From Agapetus fuscipes (lineage: Eukaryota; Arthropoda; Insecta; Trichoptera; Glossosomatidae): a stretch of 64,000 bases of DNA. Position 1 is the first letter of the stretch; each line of letters starts with the position of its first letter. A program made the translations under genes and the position numbers. Positions 1-9,212 of the stretch are shown here, piece after piece. Under the pieces are notes generated by a model. That model searched no databases. It was not told the DNA's origin and was given only the letters and a program-made list of their open reading frames with translations. Location of the stretch: contig OX637343.1 of the NCBI GenBank assembly GCA_951799405.1, positions 10,208,524 to 10,272,523 of the forward strand. Reading direction: 5' to 3'.

Positions 1-165
1 AATGTCGGCAGGAGTTGCTGGGCTTATGTTCATTTGAGTTTGGATTTTATTTGTAAGTACACAATCAGCATTTGTAAGCGCGAACTACACGTGTTTGTTT
101 GTGGGCATACATCTGAGAGCTTTAAATGAATATATCCTTGCAACTTAGATTATAGATTCTTATAG
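1..165 (+). repeat. F1 copy, cut by window start
   Basis: The 3' two thirds of the F1 unit, from the GTCGGCA...GTTGC block through TTTGTAAGCGCGAAC to CCTTGCAACTTAGATTATAG. It belongs to the subgroup with CACA(A/T)TCAGCATTTGTAAGC. The 5' part lies outside the window. Confidence 0.85.
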
Positions 166-245
166 ATATACTTACTGGCTTTTTTACGTAGATTTTTTTT
201 AAGGTGCTGTTGTTTTATATACTGAAATTCTATTTTCTATTTGTT

Positions 246-345
246 TTTCTTGACTTATAGGTTGATATGAGGCTGGCCACATATACTGTAAAAAAATGGT
301 TAACTTTGCCAATGTCACCCATGTTTCAGGGAAGGTCGACAGGCA
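246..345 (+). repeat. F1 copy, 5' fragment only
   Basis: Reads CTTGACTTATAGGTTG through the CCCATGTTTCAGGGAAGGTCG hairpin region and then diverges, so its 3' half is missing. The upstream T-rich stretch (about 180-245) resembles the LINE 3' UTR that precedes F1 at 46.1 and 55.7 kb. Confidence 0.8.
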
Positions 346-884
346 AAATGATAAAATTAAAATGTACAAATTATTGTTCCACTTATGTTTTTTTTTTTGT
401 AAGTGTGCTCTATAATATTTTTGAATATTCACTAACGCCAGTTCGGAGTAGGACTTTCAGGTTCGCAAATGGAAAACCATTTTCTGTCAAAAGTTGATTC
501 TGATAAATTATTTATTTTGCTTCATACAAATCTCATGCCTACACATTAATTTAAATAATATTAATATTTTTCAGGGTTTGGTGGTTTACACAGCGAGAGT
601 CCATTGTATAATTAATTAAATAAACACACTGTTTCAATTCACTTTTATTATTTTAACTCTGTCAAACGCTTTCGCCTAAAAAGGCATCCTCAGGACAATG
701 ACAAATCAAATAAAAAAAAAAATACATAAAAAACATAAAAAAAATAATATTAATTCAAATTGTGCAGTATTTATTTCAATGAAAAAATAAAATATCTTAT
801 AATCCTATTTAAGGTCAATTAAACATTGATTATGTTACTATACCAGGTAGGTAAAAGCTTTCAGTTTGCATAATCGGAGCATTT
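346..884. other. AT-rich stretch with A-rich tail and hammerhead-like motif
   Basis: No gene seen. A block TTTTTCAGGGTTTGGTGGTT (571-592) recurs at about 51.82 kb. An A-rich run at 705-755 could be the tail of an unidentified retroelement lying just upstream, whose 3' part would hold the hammerhead-like motif at 658-700. Confidence 0.4.
658..700 (-). ncRNA. hammerhead-ribozyme-like motif (candidate)
   Basis: On the minus strand the order is TTGTC, CTGAGGA, TGCC, short loop, AGGC, GAAA, then GACAG. This matches the hammerhead core CUGANGA and GAAA with a stem II, and TTGTC can pair with GACAG as stem I. Stem III is minimal or absent, so activity is doubtful. Penelope-like elements and other retroelements are known to carry hammerheads. 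Assignment here is inference. Confidence 0.3.
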
Positions 885-1030
885 TTGAATTTGAAACTTT
901 TCTCTCGGCGTTCTTGTATGGTACTGCCGTTCTTAGCAAACAATAACAAAATATTTGTATGCCTTTTCTCTAGCAACCCGGCTGCGTGACGGCTCAATTT
1001 TATCTATGTCAGTTCATATGCAGACCTCAT
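885..1030 (+). repeat. CR repeat copy
   Basis: Shares TTTTTGAATTTG, AATAACAAAATATTTG and CTAGCAACCCGGCTG.GTGACG with 4736-4895, and shorter parts with 9985, 28.83-29.17 and 47.75 kb. No coding potential or termini recognised. Confidence 0.65.
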
Positions 1031-1134
1031 TATATGTAGGTAATTACTCTTTTTTTATCATCTTTTTTTTCACAGCATTTTTCCCCCTAAATCTTCGTTC
1101 TCTCTATCCAACTTTATTGCAAAAATGTATTTAC

Positions 1135-1280
1135 ATCAAATATTGTTGGATTCATATTTATTGCACGCCCATAAGCAGATACATATATTATGTTTGCTTT
1201 TATGCAACATGTTGCATGTGTATTTACAAAAGAAAATCCGAAACTTAAATGAACATTAACCTTGTAACTCTTGCCGCATT
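1135..1280 (-). repeat. F1 copy, diverged fragment
   Basis: Reversed F1: GCACGCCCATAAGCAGATAC, a GCATGTGTATTTACAAA block, then AACTTAAATGAACATTAACC and TTGTAACTCTTGCCGC. It breaks off where the next fragment begins. Confidence 0.65.
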
Positions 1281-1282
1281 GG

Positions 1283-1437
1283 GACAGACAGGTGCAAGTT
1301 CGCGCTTACACATGCCGTATGGTACTTACAAAATAAACCAAACCTCACATGAACGTAATAAGTGAAACTTGCCACTCCTGTCGCCTTTCCGTGAAACCGG
1401 AGTGGCGTTGGCAAAAGTAAACCGAGTCATCAATCAC
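1283..1437 (-). repeat. F1 copy, second adjoining fragment
   Basis: Starts in AGACAGGTGCAAGTTCGCGC and runs through CTCCTGTCGCCTTTCCGTGA and GTGGCGTTGGCAAAAGTAAACC. It has the older GAAACCGGAGTGGC form of the hairpin block. Two reversed partial copies therefore sit end to end here. Confidence 0.7.
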
Positions 1438-1487
1438 CCAAAATATAATTGCACCGTCGTTTAGCACTGACCGCAACTAAATAAAAA

Positions 1488-1532
1488 AAACGCAACTCAG
1501 CTGCACGTATAGTGCGACTTCTTTTATGTTTT
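1488..1532 (-). repeat. F2 SINE 3' end fragment
   Basis: ACGCAACTCAGCTGCACGTATAGTGCGACTTCTT is the reverse complement of the F2 tail (AAGAAGTTACACTATATGTG ... GTTGCGTT). Confidence 0.65.
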
Positions 1533-1559
1533 TTTTGTTCTACTACTTATTTCAAATCA

Positions 1560-1692
1560 ATAATTGAATCTTTGTCGATAAACGCCTTTTAGCGGCGGCC
1601 AATAAAAAACTCAATAATTCCCCGCGTCCGCTATGGGTAGTCGAACCCGGAACTCCGGGTAGACAAAGCAGACGCCTCGACCACTGCATCAC
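1560..1692 (-). repeat. tRNA-derived SINE fragment, distinct head
   Basis: Minus strand reads GATGCAGTGGTCGAGGCGTC ... CCGGGTTCGACTACCC, with box A-like TGCAGTGGTCGAGG and box B GGTTCGACTACC at tRNA spacing. The following bases are not tRNA-like, so this is a SINE head rather than a tRNA gene. Only one copy was found in the window. Confidence 0.55.
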
Positions 1693-1945
1693 ATCTAATC
1701 TAATCTAAGTTGCAAAGATGTGTTACATTGGAAATTCACAATACATGCATTTCCACAGACAAGTACAAGTTCGCGCTTGCACATGCCGCATGTGAAACTA
1801 CAACGTAAAAACCAAATCTCAAATGGACATACACCCTGCAACTCTCGCCGTCCTTCCCTGAGACAGGGGTGACATTGGCAAAGTGAACCATTTTTACAGC
1901 ATGGGGGGGTCAGCCGCATACCAACCTATAAGTCAAGGAACATAC
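1693..1945 (-). repeat. F1 unit as 3' terminus of a LINE
   Basis: A complete reversed F1, from the (TCTAA)n tail next to AAGTTGCAAAGATG to CAACCTATAAGTCAAGGAAC. It runs directly into the LINE 3' UTR and reading-frame end at 1946-2395. Confidence 0.9.
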
Positions 1946-2395
1946 ACGACAAATTACATTTTTAAAATCAATAAATTATTATATGTACTTATGGACATCA
2001 AAACTAAAACAGAAAACAAATTCCAATTTAAAAAACCCTAGCCGCCAACATTACAGATCAACCGCCATTACTTTCTGTCCTTACATACTTCTTTCATTTC
2101 CTCAAGAGTCATAATCTTTTTCATACAGGATCTTCTTTTATTATAACTCTGGATATTCCATTCATTCGCAATTTCGGATATTTGGTCCATCCATACCTTT
2201 CTCGGTCTTCCTCTACCACGACATCCATCTATTCTTGCAACGTATACTATCTTCGTCAGTCTTTCCTCATTCATTCTCTGCATATGCCCAAACCATTTCA
2301 ACAGACTTCTTTTAATCTTCACTTTCACACTTTCTCTTGCTTGTCCTTTTCTTTCTGTATAAAGCTGTGCTAACTAACGCCTTATCGGGCCTTTA
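1946..2395 (-). pseudogene. LINE reverse transcriptase C-terminus plus 3' UTR
   Basis: The minus-strand frame ending near 2046 gives residues LLKWFGHMQRMNEERLTKIV, then GRGRPRKVWMDQ, then VCKDRK, a stop codon, WRLICNVGG and the natural stop. This is the conserved tail after the reverse transcriptase of several non-LTR clades (GH..RM, GRGRPRK.W, DR..W). The early stop at KDRK breaks the frame. The copy is 5'-truncated near 2395. The same end occurs at 24.86-25.17, 37.43 and 45.99 kb, each followed by F1. The clade is not certain; an RTE-like element is my best guess because of the short 3' UTR and microsatellite tail. Confidence 0.85.
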
Positions 2396-2667
2396 GTCAC
2401 GTAGATTTCAGATTATCTGACTGATTCGGTCTTCAGTTTTGACTTCTCGTTTTGAGTTTTTTTACACTGGCGTGATCTTTCAAATACCGCGTCCACCGAT
2501 GTATAAATAAGTGTGGAGCTTTTTTTACTGTCACACACACAGGTGGGTTATTTGTGGGCAGAAGCACACAGCGCGGTGACCGCGAAGACTTGCAGCGTCT
2601 AAATGTGACTCACAGAAATGTCGATGATTTGATAATGGGACAAATAAAACGGATAAAGGCTCGTTCA
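2396..2667. other. unassigned spacer
   Basis: No gene or recognised repeat seen. Confidence 0.4.
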
Positions 2668-2909
2668 GTACCCTTAGTACGAGTTGCAAAACTTGAGTAA
2701 TGTTAAGTTTACGGCAATAATTAAAGAGGGATTTCCTCCAAAATCTGCCGTTTTTGTTTGTTTGAACTTGATTTTCTTCATCACTGTAACTCTTTTGCTA
2801 AGCCCATATAGTGTAAGAAACAAAAACGGAAGATTTTGGGAGATATCACTCTTTAATATTTTCCGTAAACTTTACTTTTCTCAAGTTTTGCAACTCGTAC
2901 TAATGGTAC
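2668..2909. mobile_element. M-H: palindromic MITE
   Basis: About 90-bp imperfect inverted repeats: GTACCCTTAGTACGAGTTGC at the left and its near reverse complement GCAACTCGTACTAATGGTAC at the right, with about 65 bp between. The arms agree through TTTACGG, ATTAAAGAG and CAAAATCT.CCGTTTTTG. The structure is that of a non-autonomous DNA transposon. Superfamily and target duplication are not resolved. Small reading frames inside come from the arms and are not taken as genes. Confidence 0.75.
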
Positions 2910-2936
2910 AAGTGGATATTGGAATGTACCTGTGAT

Positions 2937-3175
2937 AGATATTCCTTGACTTATAGGTTGGTATGAGGCTGACCACCCATACCGTAAAAACTGGTTCACT
3001 TTGCCAGTGTCACCCCTGTTTCGGGGAAGGTCGGCAAAAGTTTCAGGGTGTATATACATTTGAGGCTTGGATTTTATTTTGTTGGTACACGTTTAGCATT
3101 TGTAAGCGCGAACTTACACCTGTCTCTTTGTGGGCATGCATTTAATATTAATTTTAAATGTTAACGTGTCTTAGG
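2937..3175 (+). repeat. F1 copy, near full length
   Basis: Begins ATTCCTTGACTTATAGGTTGG and has the hairpin block CCCCTGTTTCGGGG. The last 20-30 bp are degraded. It faces the reversed copy at 3200-3376. Confidence 0.85.
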
Positions 3176-3199
3176 AACTTCATCTTGTTAGATTTCAAG

Positions 3200-3376
3200 T
3201 GCACTAACCAAATCAATATGTAAGTGCTACTTACAATAATTAAAAAAACAAATCCCAAATGAACATAAGCCTAGCAACTTTTGCCGTCCTTACCTGCAAC
3301 AGGGGTGAAATTGGAAAATCGAACCATTTTTACAGCGTGTGTGGTCAGCCTCATATAAATCTATAAGTCAAGGCAT
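3200..3376 (-). repeat. F1 copy lacking the tail
   Basis: Runs from AATATGTAAGTGCTACTTAC to CTATAAGTCAAGGCA. It carries CTTTTGCCGTCCTTACCTGC and TGAAATTGGAAAATCGAACC. Confidence 0.8.
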
Positions 3377-3633
3377 AATATATGTAACGAAAATGAATTA
3401 AATCGTTAGGAAAAGCAATATTCTTTTTTTTTTTAATATATCTGTCGTGGGCATCTAATAAATTCGTCATATTGAAGGAAATAATAAGAAAAATATGGAT
3501 TTATGTCTGTGAGATATAAAAATATTAATTTCTTATATTATTTTATGTCAACAATACTGAGATATAGTGATGTGGCTGATAGGAAATACGAATAGTAGAA
3601 AAATCTAAAAGGTAGATTAGATAAAAAAAATGA

Positions 3634-3880
3634 GTATTCCTTGACTTATTGGTTGGTATGAGGCTGACCACCATACTGTAAAAAATGGCTCACTTTGCCA
3701 ATGTCACCCCTGTGTCAGGAAAGGCCGGCAAAAGTTTTAGGACTTATGTTCATTTGAGTTCTGAATTTTATTTGAAAGTACACATTCAGCATTTGTAAGC
3801 GCTAACTACACGTGTTTGTTTGTGGGCATGCATTTGAGAACTTTAAATGAATATATCCTTGCAACCTAGATTATAGATAG
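3634..3880 (+). repeat. F1 copy, full length
   Basis: ATTCCTTGACTTATTGGTTGG to CCTTGCAACCTAGATTATAG, followed by (TAGA/TAGG)-rich simple sequence consistent with a retroposon tail. Confidence 0.88.
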
Positions 3881-4011
3881 ATTTTAGAAATATGGATAGA
3901 AAGATAGGTAGAAACTAGAAATGGAGATATTGCGCTGTGAAGAAACTAAATATTCCTAATTTTGTATGAAATTAAGATAGCATTTCTGCAACCTGCCTTG
4001 CAAAATATTGG

Positions 4012-4245
4012 TGAACTCACTTTTTTTTTTATTGATTTCTGAAGAGGAATGCAATTCACCAACCTATTTTGCCTGGCCAGAAACAGGTTTTATCATTATC
4101 AATAAACAATTCATTATTACATATTTTAATGAATTATTTATTAATAATTACTCAATTACAGATATCGAACCAGGGTTAAAGTTATTGTCGACAGAACACG
4201 GCGCAGACGTGGCTCGAACCGGCACTTATTTCCTTACTAAGTAAA
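4012..4245 (-). repeat. F4 SINE copy
   Basis: The minus strand has box B-like GGTTCGAGCC, then CTTTAACCCTGGTTCGATAT, a second AT-rich part, CCTGTTTCTGGCCAGGCA and an A-rich tail (AATCAATAAAAAAAAA). The tRNA-like 5' head is lost. The CCTGTTTCTGGCCAGG block recurs at 58.56 kb. Confidence 0.65.
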
Positions 4246-4274
4246 CGTTCACATCTTTTTTAAATTATGAAAAT

Positions 4275-4735
4275 ATTATAGTTCATATTTTCCAACCGCT
4301 CACCAAGAGAGTCTCCTGAAAATGTTGGCTTGGAGACTGGCGAAACTACGAAAAAACTAAAACATAATTTACACAAACTACTTTTATTTTTTCGATTTCT
4401 TCATTCCGAATTTAATTCAAGGTTAAATGCATTTTGTTCTACATAATTATTATGTTGTCTACCTTACTTATAGATTCATGTGCCTGAACCAAGTCGCTCC
4501 TCATGAATGTCTCCTGAAAAAGTTGGTTAAGAGATCGGCGAAGCTTCGACAGAACAAAAACATTATGCTAAAAACCCTTGATTTCTGCAATTCGAATTAA
4601 TATCGTGGTTAAATACATTTTTACCCTATTTTGTTAACCTTATAGATTCATTTGCCTGTACTCAACCGCTCCTCAAGAAAGGTGGTTAAGACACCAGAAA
4701 AGCTTCAAAAAATCAAAAACACAATTGACTCGTAA
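4275..4735 (+). repeat. three diverged tandem repeats of about 190 bp
   Basis: Three copies of a unit with CCGCTC.TCAAGA, TCTCCTGAAAA.GTTGG, GAGA.CGGCGAA.CTTCGA and AACAAAAACAT begin near 4298, 4490 and 4668. Between them lie TTAATTC and TTATAGATTCATTTGCCTG blocks shared by the second and third units. No coding frame is conserved. Confidence 0.65.
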
Positions 4736-4895
4736 CATTTTTGAATTTGGAACTTCCTTCTCGACGAGCAAACTTCAGTATTGTATGGGACCACCGTCCT
4801 TACCAACCAATAACAAAATATTTGTTTTCATTTTCCCTAGCAACCCGACTTGGTGACGACACAATTTTTGTCTATGCTAATTCTTCATTTCAACA
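4736..4895 (+). repeat. CR repeat copy
   Basis: Shares with 885-1030: TTTTTGAATTTGGAAC, TTGTATGGGACCACCGTCCT, AATAACAAAATATTTG and CTAGCAACCCGACTTGGTGA. It abuts the tandem repeats to its left. Confidence 0.65.
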
Positions 4896-5182
4896 ACCTA
4901 CGATTTTTCTTTCGAATTCTTTGTTTTTTATCGTATGCTAAGCATCCCTATGGATAGGGGTGGGGTGGTTTTAGTACAGCCTTTTCCTATTCGTGACTGG
5001 ATCGAGTTATTTTCCTAAAGCGACTAAAAATAGTCGGAGCTTAACCGTAAATTTGATTGCCTCTAATGCCAATTATATTCATATATGTTGTACACAACCT
5101 TTTTTAGCGTCCATAACAATATTATTATTGCTATGTTTTTACGCGGGTTCGATTTAAGTAAAACTGCTGTGATTTATTTTAT
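4896..5182. other. unassigned spacer
   Basis: Nothing recognised; GC-poor apart from ATAGGGGTGGGGTGG. Confidence 0.4.
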
Positions 5183-5415
5183 TGGTTGGTATGAGGCTGA
5201 CCACCCATACTGTAAAAAATGGTTCACTTTGCCAATGTCACCCCTGTTTCAGGGAAGGTCGGCAAAAGTTGTGGGGCTTATGTTCATTTGAGGTTTGGAT
5301 TTTATTTGTAAGTACACATTCAGCATTTGTAAGCGCGAACTACACTTGTTGGTTTGTGGGCATACATCTGAGAGCTTTAAATGAATATATCCTTGCAACT
5401 TAGATTATAGATTAT
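5183..5415 (+). repeat. F1 copy, slightly 5'-truncated
   Basis: Starts inside the 5' end at GGTTGGTATGAGG and continues to CCTTGCAACTTAGATTATAGA followed by TTATTATTA. Loss of just the first bases while the 3' end stays intact fits retroposition. Confidence 0.88.
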
Positions 5416-5691
5416 TATTATAGATTTCGGATTCGGTTCACATACAGTCTTCTTGCACGTGCATAATACAGCAGTCGGTTGACTTTTTGCTACAGAGCGT
5501 TTTGCCCCTTATTATATAGTAATAAAACAGATTATTGTCTAATTCTTTGAGAATCGTTACATGGGAGACTTTAGTAGGACATTCGACCAAACACTCACGC
5601 ACTCTCGAACAATACAACACAAATCAATTTCAAATACAAATTGTATGTATTATCTAGGTTTTAAGCAGTAACTTCGTGAAAGTTCATCTTA
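5416..5691. other. unassigned spacer
   Basis: Nothing recognised. Confidence 0.4.
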
Positions 5692-5829
5692 ACAATTAAA
5701 AAAAAAAAAAAAAAAAACTGTGTTTTAATAATTCACTTGTGAGTTTATTTTGTAATGCACTTACTTTTGTAGTGCATTACAAAATAAACTCACAAGTGAA
5801 TTAAAACAAAGTTTTTTTTTTTTAATTGT
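5692..5829. repeat. long near-perfect palindrome
   Basis: Perfect 32-bp arms (5730-5761 and 5771-5802, beginning AATTCACTTGTGAG and ending CTCACAAGTGAATT) enclose a 9-base loop. Outside them the pairing continues through TTTTAA/TTAAAA and long A and T runs to ACAATT/AATTGT. It is either a compact MITE or the source of a hairpin RNA. Confidence 0.8.
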
Positions 5830-6164
5830 ACAAATTGTATAAGTACCTAACATTTATTTATTTCTAGAGGAACTCACAGACTTTATTATTAACTCACACA
5901 GATAAACAAAACACACAACTACATTTTCGTAACAATATAATTTTTAAAAGCGTTGTGTGGATTACGCTTAGAAGCGTTACCAAAGCGTTTTTATCCATTC
6001 GCAAATCGCTTTCGTTTCTTGTGAAGACTGAGTAATCCTTGGCGGTACTATAAATTAGGCTTTGATAAATAGCGAAACGGGAAATCATTTCTGACGCCCT
6101 TCTTGGGATTCAAACACTAGTTCTCTGATATTGAACGGAAGCATTGTACCTACCATTTAAGTTA

Positions 6165-6466
6165 ACTTCTTGTTGTCGCGTTTTCCCCGAAGGGGTCAAT
6201 GTGGCGAGTGGAACCTATTTATTTTTACGGTACGGGGGAGGTGTCCTTAACGCGCACCACTTCACTTGAAGTGGAGGTTCCCCAGCTCCCGAAGGGGGTG
6301 GTACTGATTTGTTGTGATGGCTTAGTAAACCTTGCTGGTATTTTATATTGCGTATGAAATACTTATCGAAACGGGAAATCATTTCTGACACTCTCTATGG
6401 GATTCGAACCCGAGCTTTCGGCATGGAATGCAAGGAAGCACTCTGCCAACTATGCTATCGACCGGA
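6165..6466 (-). repeat. F2 SINE, near full length
   Basis: Minus strand: GACCGGTCGATAGCATAGTTGG (box A), GCTCGGGTTCGAATCCCAT (box B), then GTGTCAGAAATGATTTCCCG and the body to the CGCGACAACAAGAAG tail. Box A carries a change at TAGCATAG. Confidence 0.85.
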
Positions 6467-6623
6467 CACAGGATCAGGTTAGTGTAATATAAGAAGATCT
6501 TGGTTAAAAAAACCTGAGATAGTAGTTTGGCAGAAGCACAATATCCCTCTTACGTGCTGCAGTATCGAAGGTCCAAATCACTGTGATGATCGCCAAGAAG
6601 CACACGACATATACAATAACGAT

Positions 6624-6958
6624 TGATTCCTTGACTTATATTTGGTATGAGGCTGACCACCCATACTGTAAAAAAATGGTTCTCTTTGCTAATGTCAACC
6701 CTTTTTCAGGGAAAGTCGGCAAGAGTTGCAGGGCTTTTGTTCATTTGAGATCGGATTTTTTGTATTGTAGCTCCCCATGCGGCACGTGTTGGCGCGAACT
6801 TATACGTGTCTGCTTGTGGGAATGCATTTAATATGAATCTTAAATGATATATATCTTTGCATGTGCAAGCGCGAACTTGTATGTGTCTGGTTGTGAGAAT
6901 GCATGTAATGTGAATCTCCAATGTAACGTATCTTTGCAACTTAGATTAGATTAGAACT
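6624..6958 (+). repeat. F1 copy with duplicated 3' third
   Basis: ATTCCTTGACTTATATTTGG start. The segment CGTG.TGGCGCGAACTTATACGTGTC ... ATCTTTGCA occurs once and is followed by a second version starting TGTGCAAGCGCGAACTTG and ending CTTTGCAACTTAGATTAGAT. Total length is therefore about 90 bp more than the standard unit. Confidence 0.85.
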
Positions 6959-7164
6959 CAGATTTAGATTTTTTTGTTCATGTAAAAAGGTTCTGCATCG
7001 CTTTCACAAAAGAGGGCACTTAAAAAAGCTTGGATTCGTGATTGTATAGCTATTTGTTTGACGGGGTGAGGGAGGCAATAGTTGCTCCATATTCAGAATG
7101 GGTGCAATGCCACGTTAGGAAATGATTCACACCACATCGTGGGTCTCAATGCAGCATATACATG
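6959..7164. other. unassigned spacer
   Basis: Nothing recognised. Confidence 0.35.
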
Positions 7165-7235
7165 AAAATCCTTGTCTCACGATAAATCGGTTAAAGATAA
7201 CTCGTCCACAGACAGCTCGTCCACCTTTGTAATTA
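7165..7235. repeat. foldback-type short repeats
   Basis: CACGATAAATCGGTTAAAGATAACTCGTCCACAGACAGCTCGTCCAC consists of the same degenerate 15-16-base motifs (CGGTCAAAGATA, CTCGTCCACAGACA) that build the foldback element at 42.5-43.25 kb. Confidence 0.55.
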
Positions 7236-7306
7236 GATGTTTTGGTTGGAATCCGGACGATGATTGGGAATCAGGATGAAGGAGGAACACCGGAGAGGAC
7301 TACAAC

Positions 7307-7459
7307 CAGTGACGGCTCCAGGTAAGGTGCATCGGTGCATTGCACCCCCAGTAATAATGCCACGATCCAATACTTACAAATTATTAGGGTTAGGGGGGTA
7401 ATCAATGACGGCTAGTATAAAAATGCACTGCTCGATGAAAAATCGACGAGCCGTCACTG
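7307..7459. mobile_element. hAT-like MITE with 8-bp target duplication
   Basis: Terminal inverted repeats CAGTGACGGCTC and GAGCCGTCACTG bound 153 bp, flanked by the perfect direct repeat ACTACAAC (7299-7306 and 7460-7467). An 8-bp duplication and CAGTG termini fit the hAT superfamily. A further inner pair, TGCATCGGTGCATTGCA, is also palindromic. No transposase is present. Confidence 0.85.
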
Positions 7460-7467
7460 ACTACAAC

Positions 7468-7691
7468 CCGCAGAAATCTAAGTCGCCGTTTTTAACACAC
7501 CATGTGTTGGTGAAAAATTACACACGCCACAACCCAACCTTTTTGGTCGGAGGTCGGTACTATGTACATAGAGAGTTTACATACGAGGTGACAGAAGGCA
7601 CAGAAAACGTCTTCTTTTTCTTTTTACTCTTTATGGCTATCAGAGCTATATAGGTATTTTTTTTATTTGACAAACTGTCAGGCTAAATTCA
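7468..7691. other. unassigned, short open frame
   Basis: An open + frame through about 7650 contains YTRHNPTFLVGGRYYVHREF and similar text that I do not recognise. It is interrupted by the MITE upstream and may be a relic of a larger element. Confidence 0.3.
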
Positions 7692-7890
7692 GACCATCTA
7701 ATCTAATCTAATCTAAGCTGCAAAGAGATATATCATTTAAGATTTATATTAAATGCATTCCCACAAGCAGACATGTATAATTTCGCGCTAACACATGCCG
7801 CATGTGGACCTACAATCTAAAAACCCAATCTCAAATGAACATAAGCTCTGCAACTCTTTCCGTCCTTCCCTGAAACAGGGGTGACATTGT
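7692..7890 (-). repeat. F1 copy lacking 5' end
   Basis: Tail (ATCTA)n with AAGCTGCAAAGAG through the CATGCCGCATGTGGACC subgroup signature to GAAACAGGGGTGACATTG, where it breaks. Confidence 0.85.
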
Positions 7891-8029
7891 ATTGACATAT
7901 TGTTTTGATTTTGTTGTGTATAAAATATTGCTTTAATATTGTATTACATTACCTTTGTTATATTACTTTTGCCAACAGTATAACTTTATGATTTCGCAAT
8001 GTCATGTTATTCTGTACCTATGTGTTGTT

Positions 8030-8195
8030 TTTTTTAAATCGGTCACACGGCAGTTCGGTCAACAACATTTCGGTCAAATACAAAATAGGTTAACAGAAAG
8101 TTCCGTCACAGAAAATGTTCTCTTCAAAAGAGCCATCGTAGCTGTTGAAGTTTTAATTGATTGTAGTTTTCTGTGTAATTATTTTGTCTATGTGC
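8030..8195. repeat. foldback-element relative
   Basis: TCGGTCACACGGCAGTTCGG and ATTTCGGTCAAATACA repeats at the left, and TTTAATTGATTGTAGTTTTCTGTG at the right, match the two sides of the foldback at 42.75 and 43.02 kb. This looks like an internally deleted copy. Confidence 0.55.
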
Positions 8196-8392
8196 AAAAA
8201 TATTTTAACATTTAAAATTGACATTAAATGCATGCCAACATACAGACACGTGTTAGTTCGCGCTAACGAATGCTACATGCAAACTTACAAATTAAAATTA
8301 AAACCTCAAATGAACATAAACCCTGCATTTTCTGCTGACCTACCTTGAAATAGGGCTGACATCATAACCAACTTATAAGTCAAGGAATTCTA
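8196..8392 (-). repeat. F1 copy
   Basis: GCAAAAATATTTTAACATTT to CAACTTATAAGTCAAGGAATTC, with a deletion of CAAAGTGAACCATTTTT. CTGCTGACCTACCTTGAAATAGGGC is the diverged hairpin block. Confidence 0.8.
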
Positions 8393-8437
8393 AAAATCTT
8401 AAATGTTAATATATCTGTGAAACTTAGGTTACAGATA
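8393..8437 (+). repeat. F1 3' end fragment
   Basis: AATCTTAAATGTTAATATATCTGTG, then AACTTAGGTTACAGATAG. It abuts the reversed copy so the two 5' boundaries meet. Confidence 0.55.
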
Positions 8438-8797
8438 GAATATCTGCTCTTCATGAAATTGGGAAAATCTGAATTAGTTGCCTGACCATTGCTGAAATGC
8501 TGTGCACGTCCCTGGTTGAGTTTAAGCGTCATGTTGTATACATTGTGTGGCGCTGCACTGGTGAATGGCGCTAATTTAAGCGCTCTAAATATTGATTAAC
8601 TGTGAAGCTTTGCAACGTTGGACTATTAGCATTTTGACGGACTGGGTAGCGAGTTGAATCCCCTCTCTTCAACATAATATACTTACCAATCGTTTCGTAC
8701 CAAAAATAAGCTCTACTCAAATGAAAGTGTCGGTGCTATCGCCAAGCGAGCCTTCACCTCTAATGTAAGTTTCAAAAATATGTTGACAGTATATTGC
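8438..8797. other. unassigned spacer
   Basis: AGCGAGTTGAATCCCC near 8650 resembles a tRNA box B but no matching box A or SINE body was found. Confidence 0.35.
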
Positions 8798-8878
8798 CTA
8801 TCAGCAGACACGTGTGCGTACTTACCTTGCATCTCCCGCCGCCTCTCCCTGAAACCGGGGTGGCATTGACAAAAGTAT
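8798..8878 (-). repeat. F1 fragment (older form)
   Basis: CAGCAGACACGTGTGCGTAC followed by CTCCCGCCGCCTCTCCCTGA and CCGGGGTGGCATTGACAAAA. Confidence 0.7.
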
Positions 8879-8950
8879 TATGTATCTTATGTACCCATAG
8901 TTATTCTTATTTTTCATTCAACATTTACACTACCTACGTATATTAAGTCG

Positions 8951-9212
8951 TTCAAATGGAAGGTTGTGGATTCGGATCCCGGCGGAGCACAAAAAATATA
9001 CCATTTATATTTCGAATGTGCTCTTCGCTGAGTTGAAAAATTCATAAACCTTGACCGGTCACTGAAAGGTCCATCCAACCTTACAACAACTGGGTCTTGC
9101 TTGAGAATCGGCGCTTTCTACAGCGACGACCAAGCTCGCAGAGGGCTCTTGAGGTGTGATACACACAAAAAACAGCGCTCACCAAATAAATCATCCTAAT
9201 ATTATTATTATT
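8951..9212 (+). repeat. F3 SINE, 5'-truncated
   Basis: Starts before box B at AATGGAAGGTTGTGGATTCGGATCCCGG, then TGAGTTGAAAAATTCATAAAC, the GACCGGTCAC block, and ends AATCATCCTAATATTATTATTATT. Confidence 0.88.

Noticed and set aside
2853..3059. Many 60-80-codon frames in F1 copies (e.g. containing NRGDTGKVNQFLRYGWSASYQPISQ)
   Set aside because: The same peptide text appears wherever F1 is read in one minus-strand phase. It reflects repeat sequence and is interrupted in most copies.
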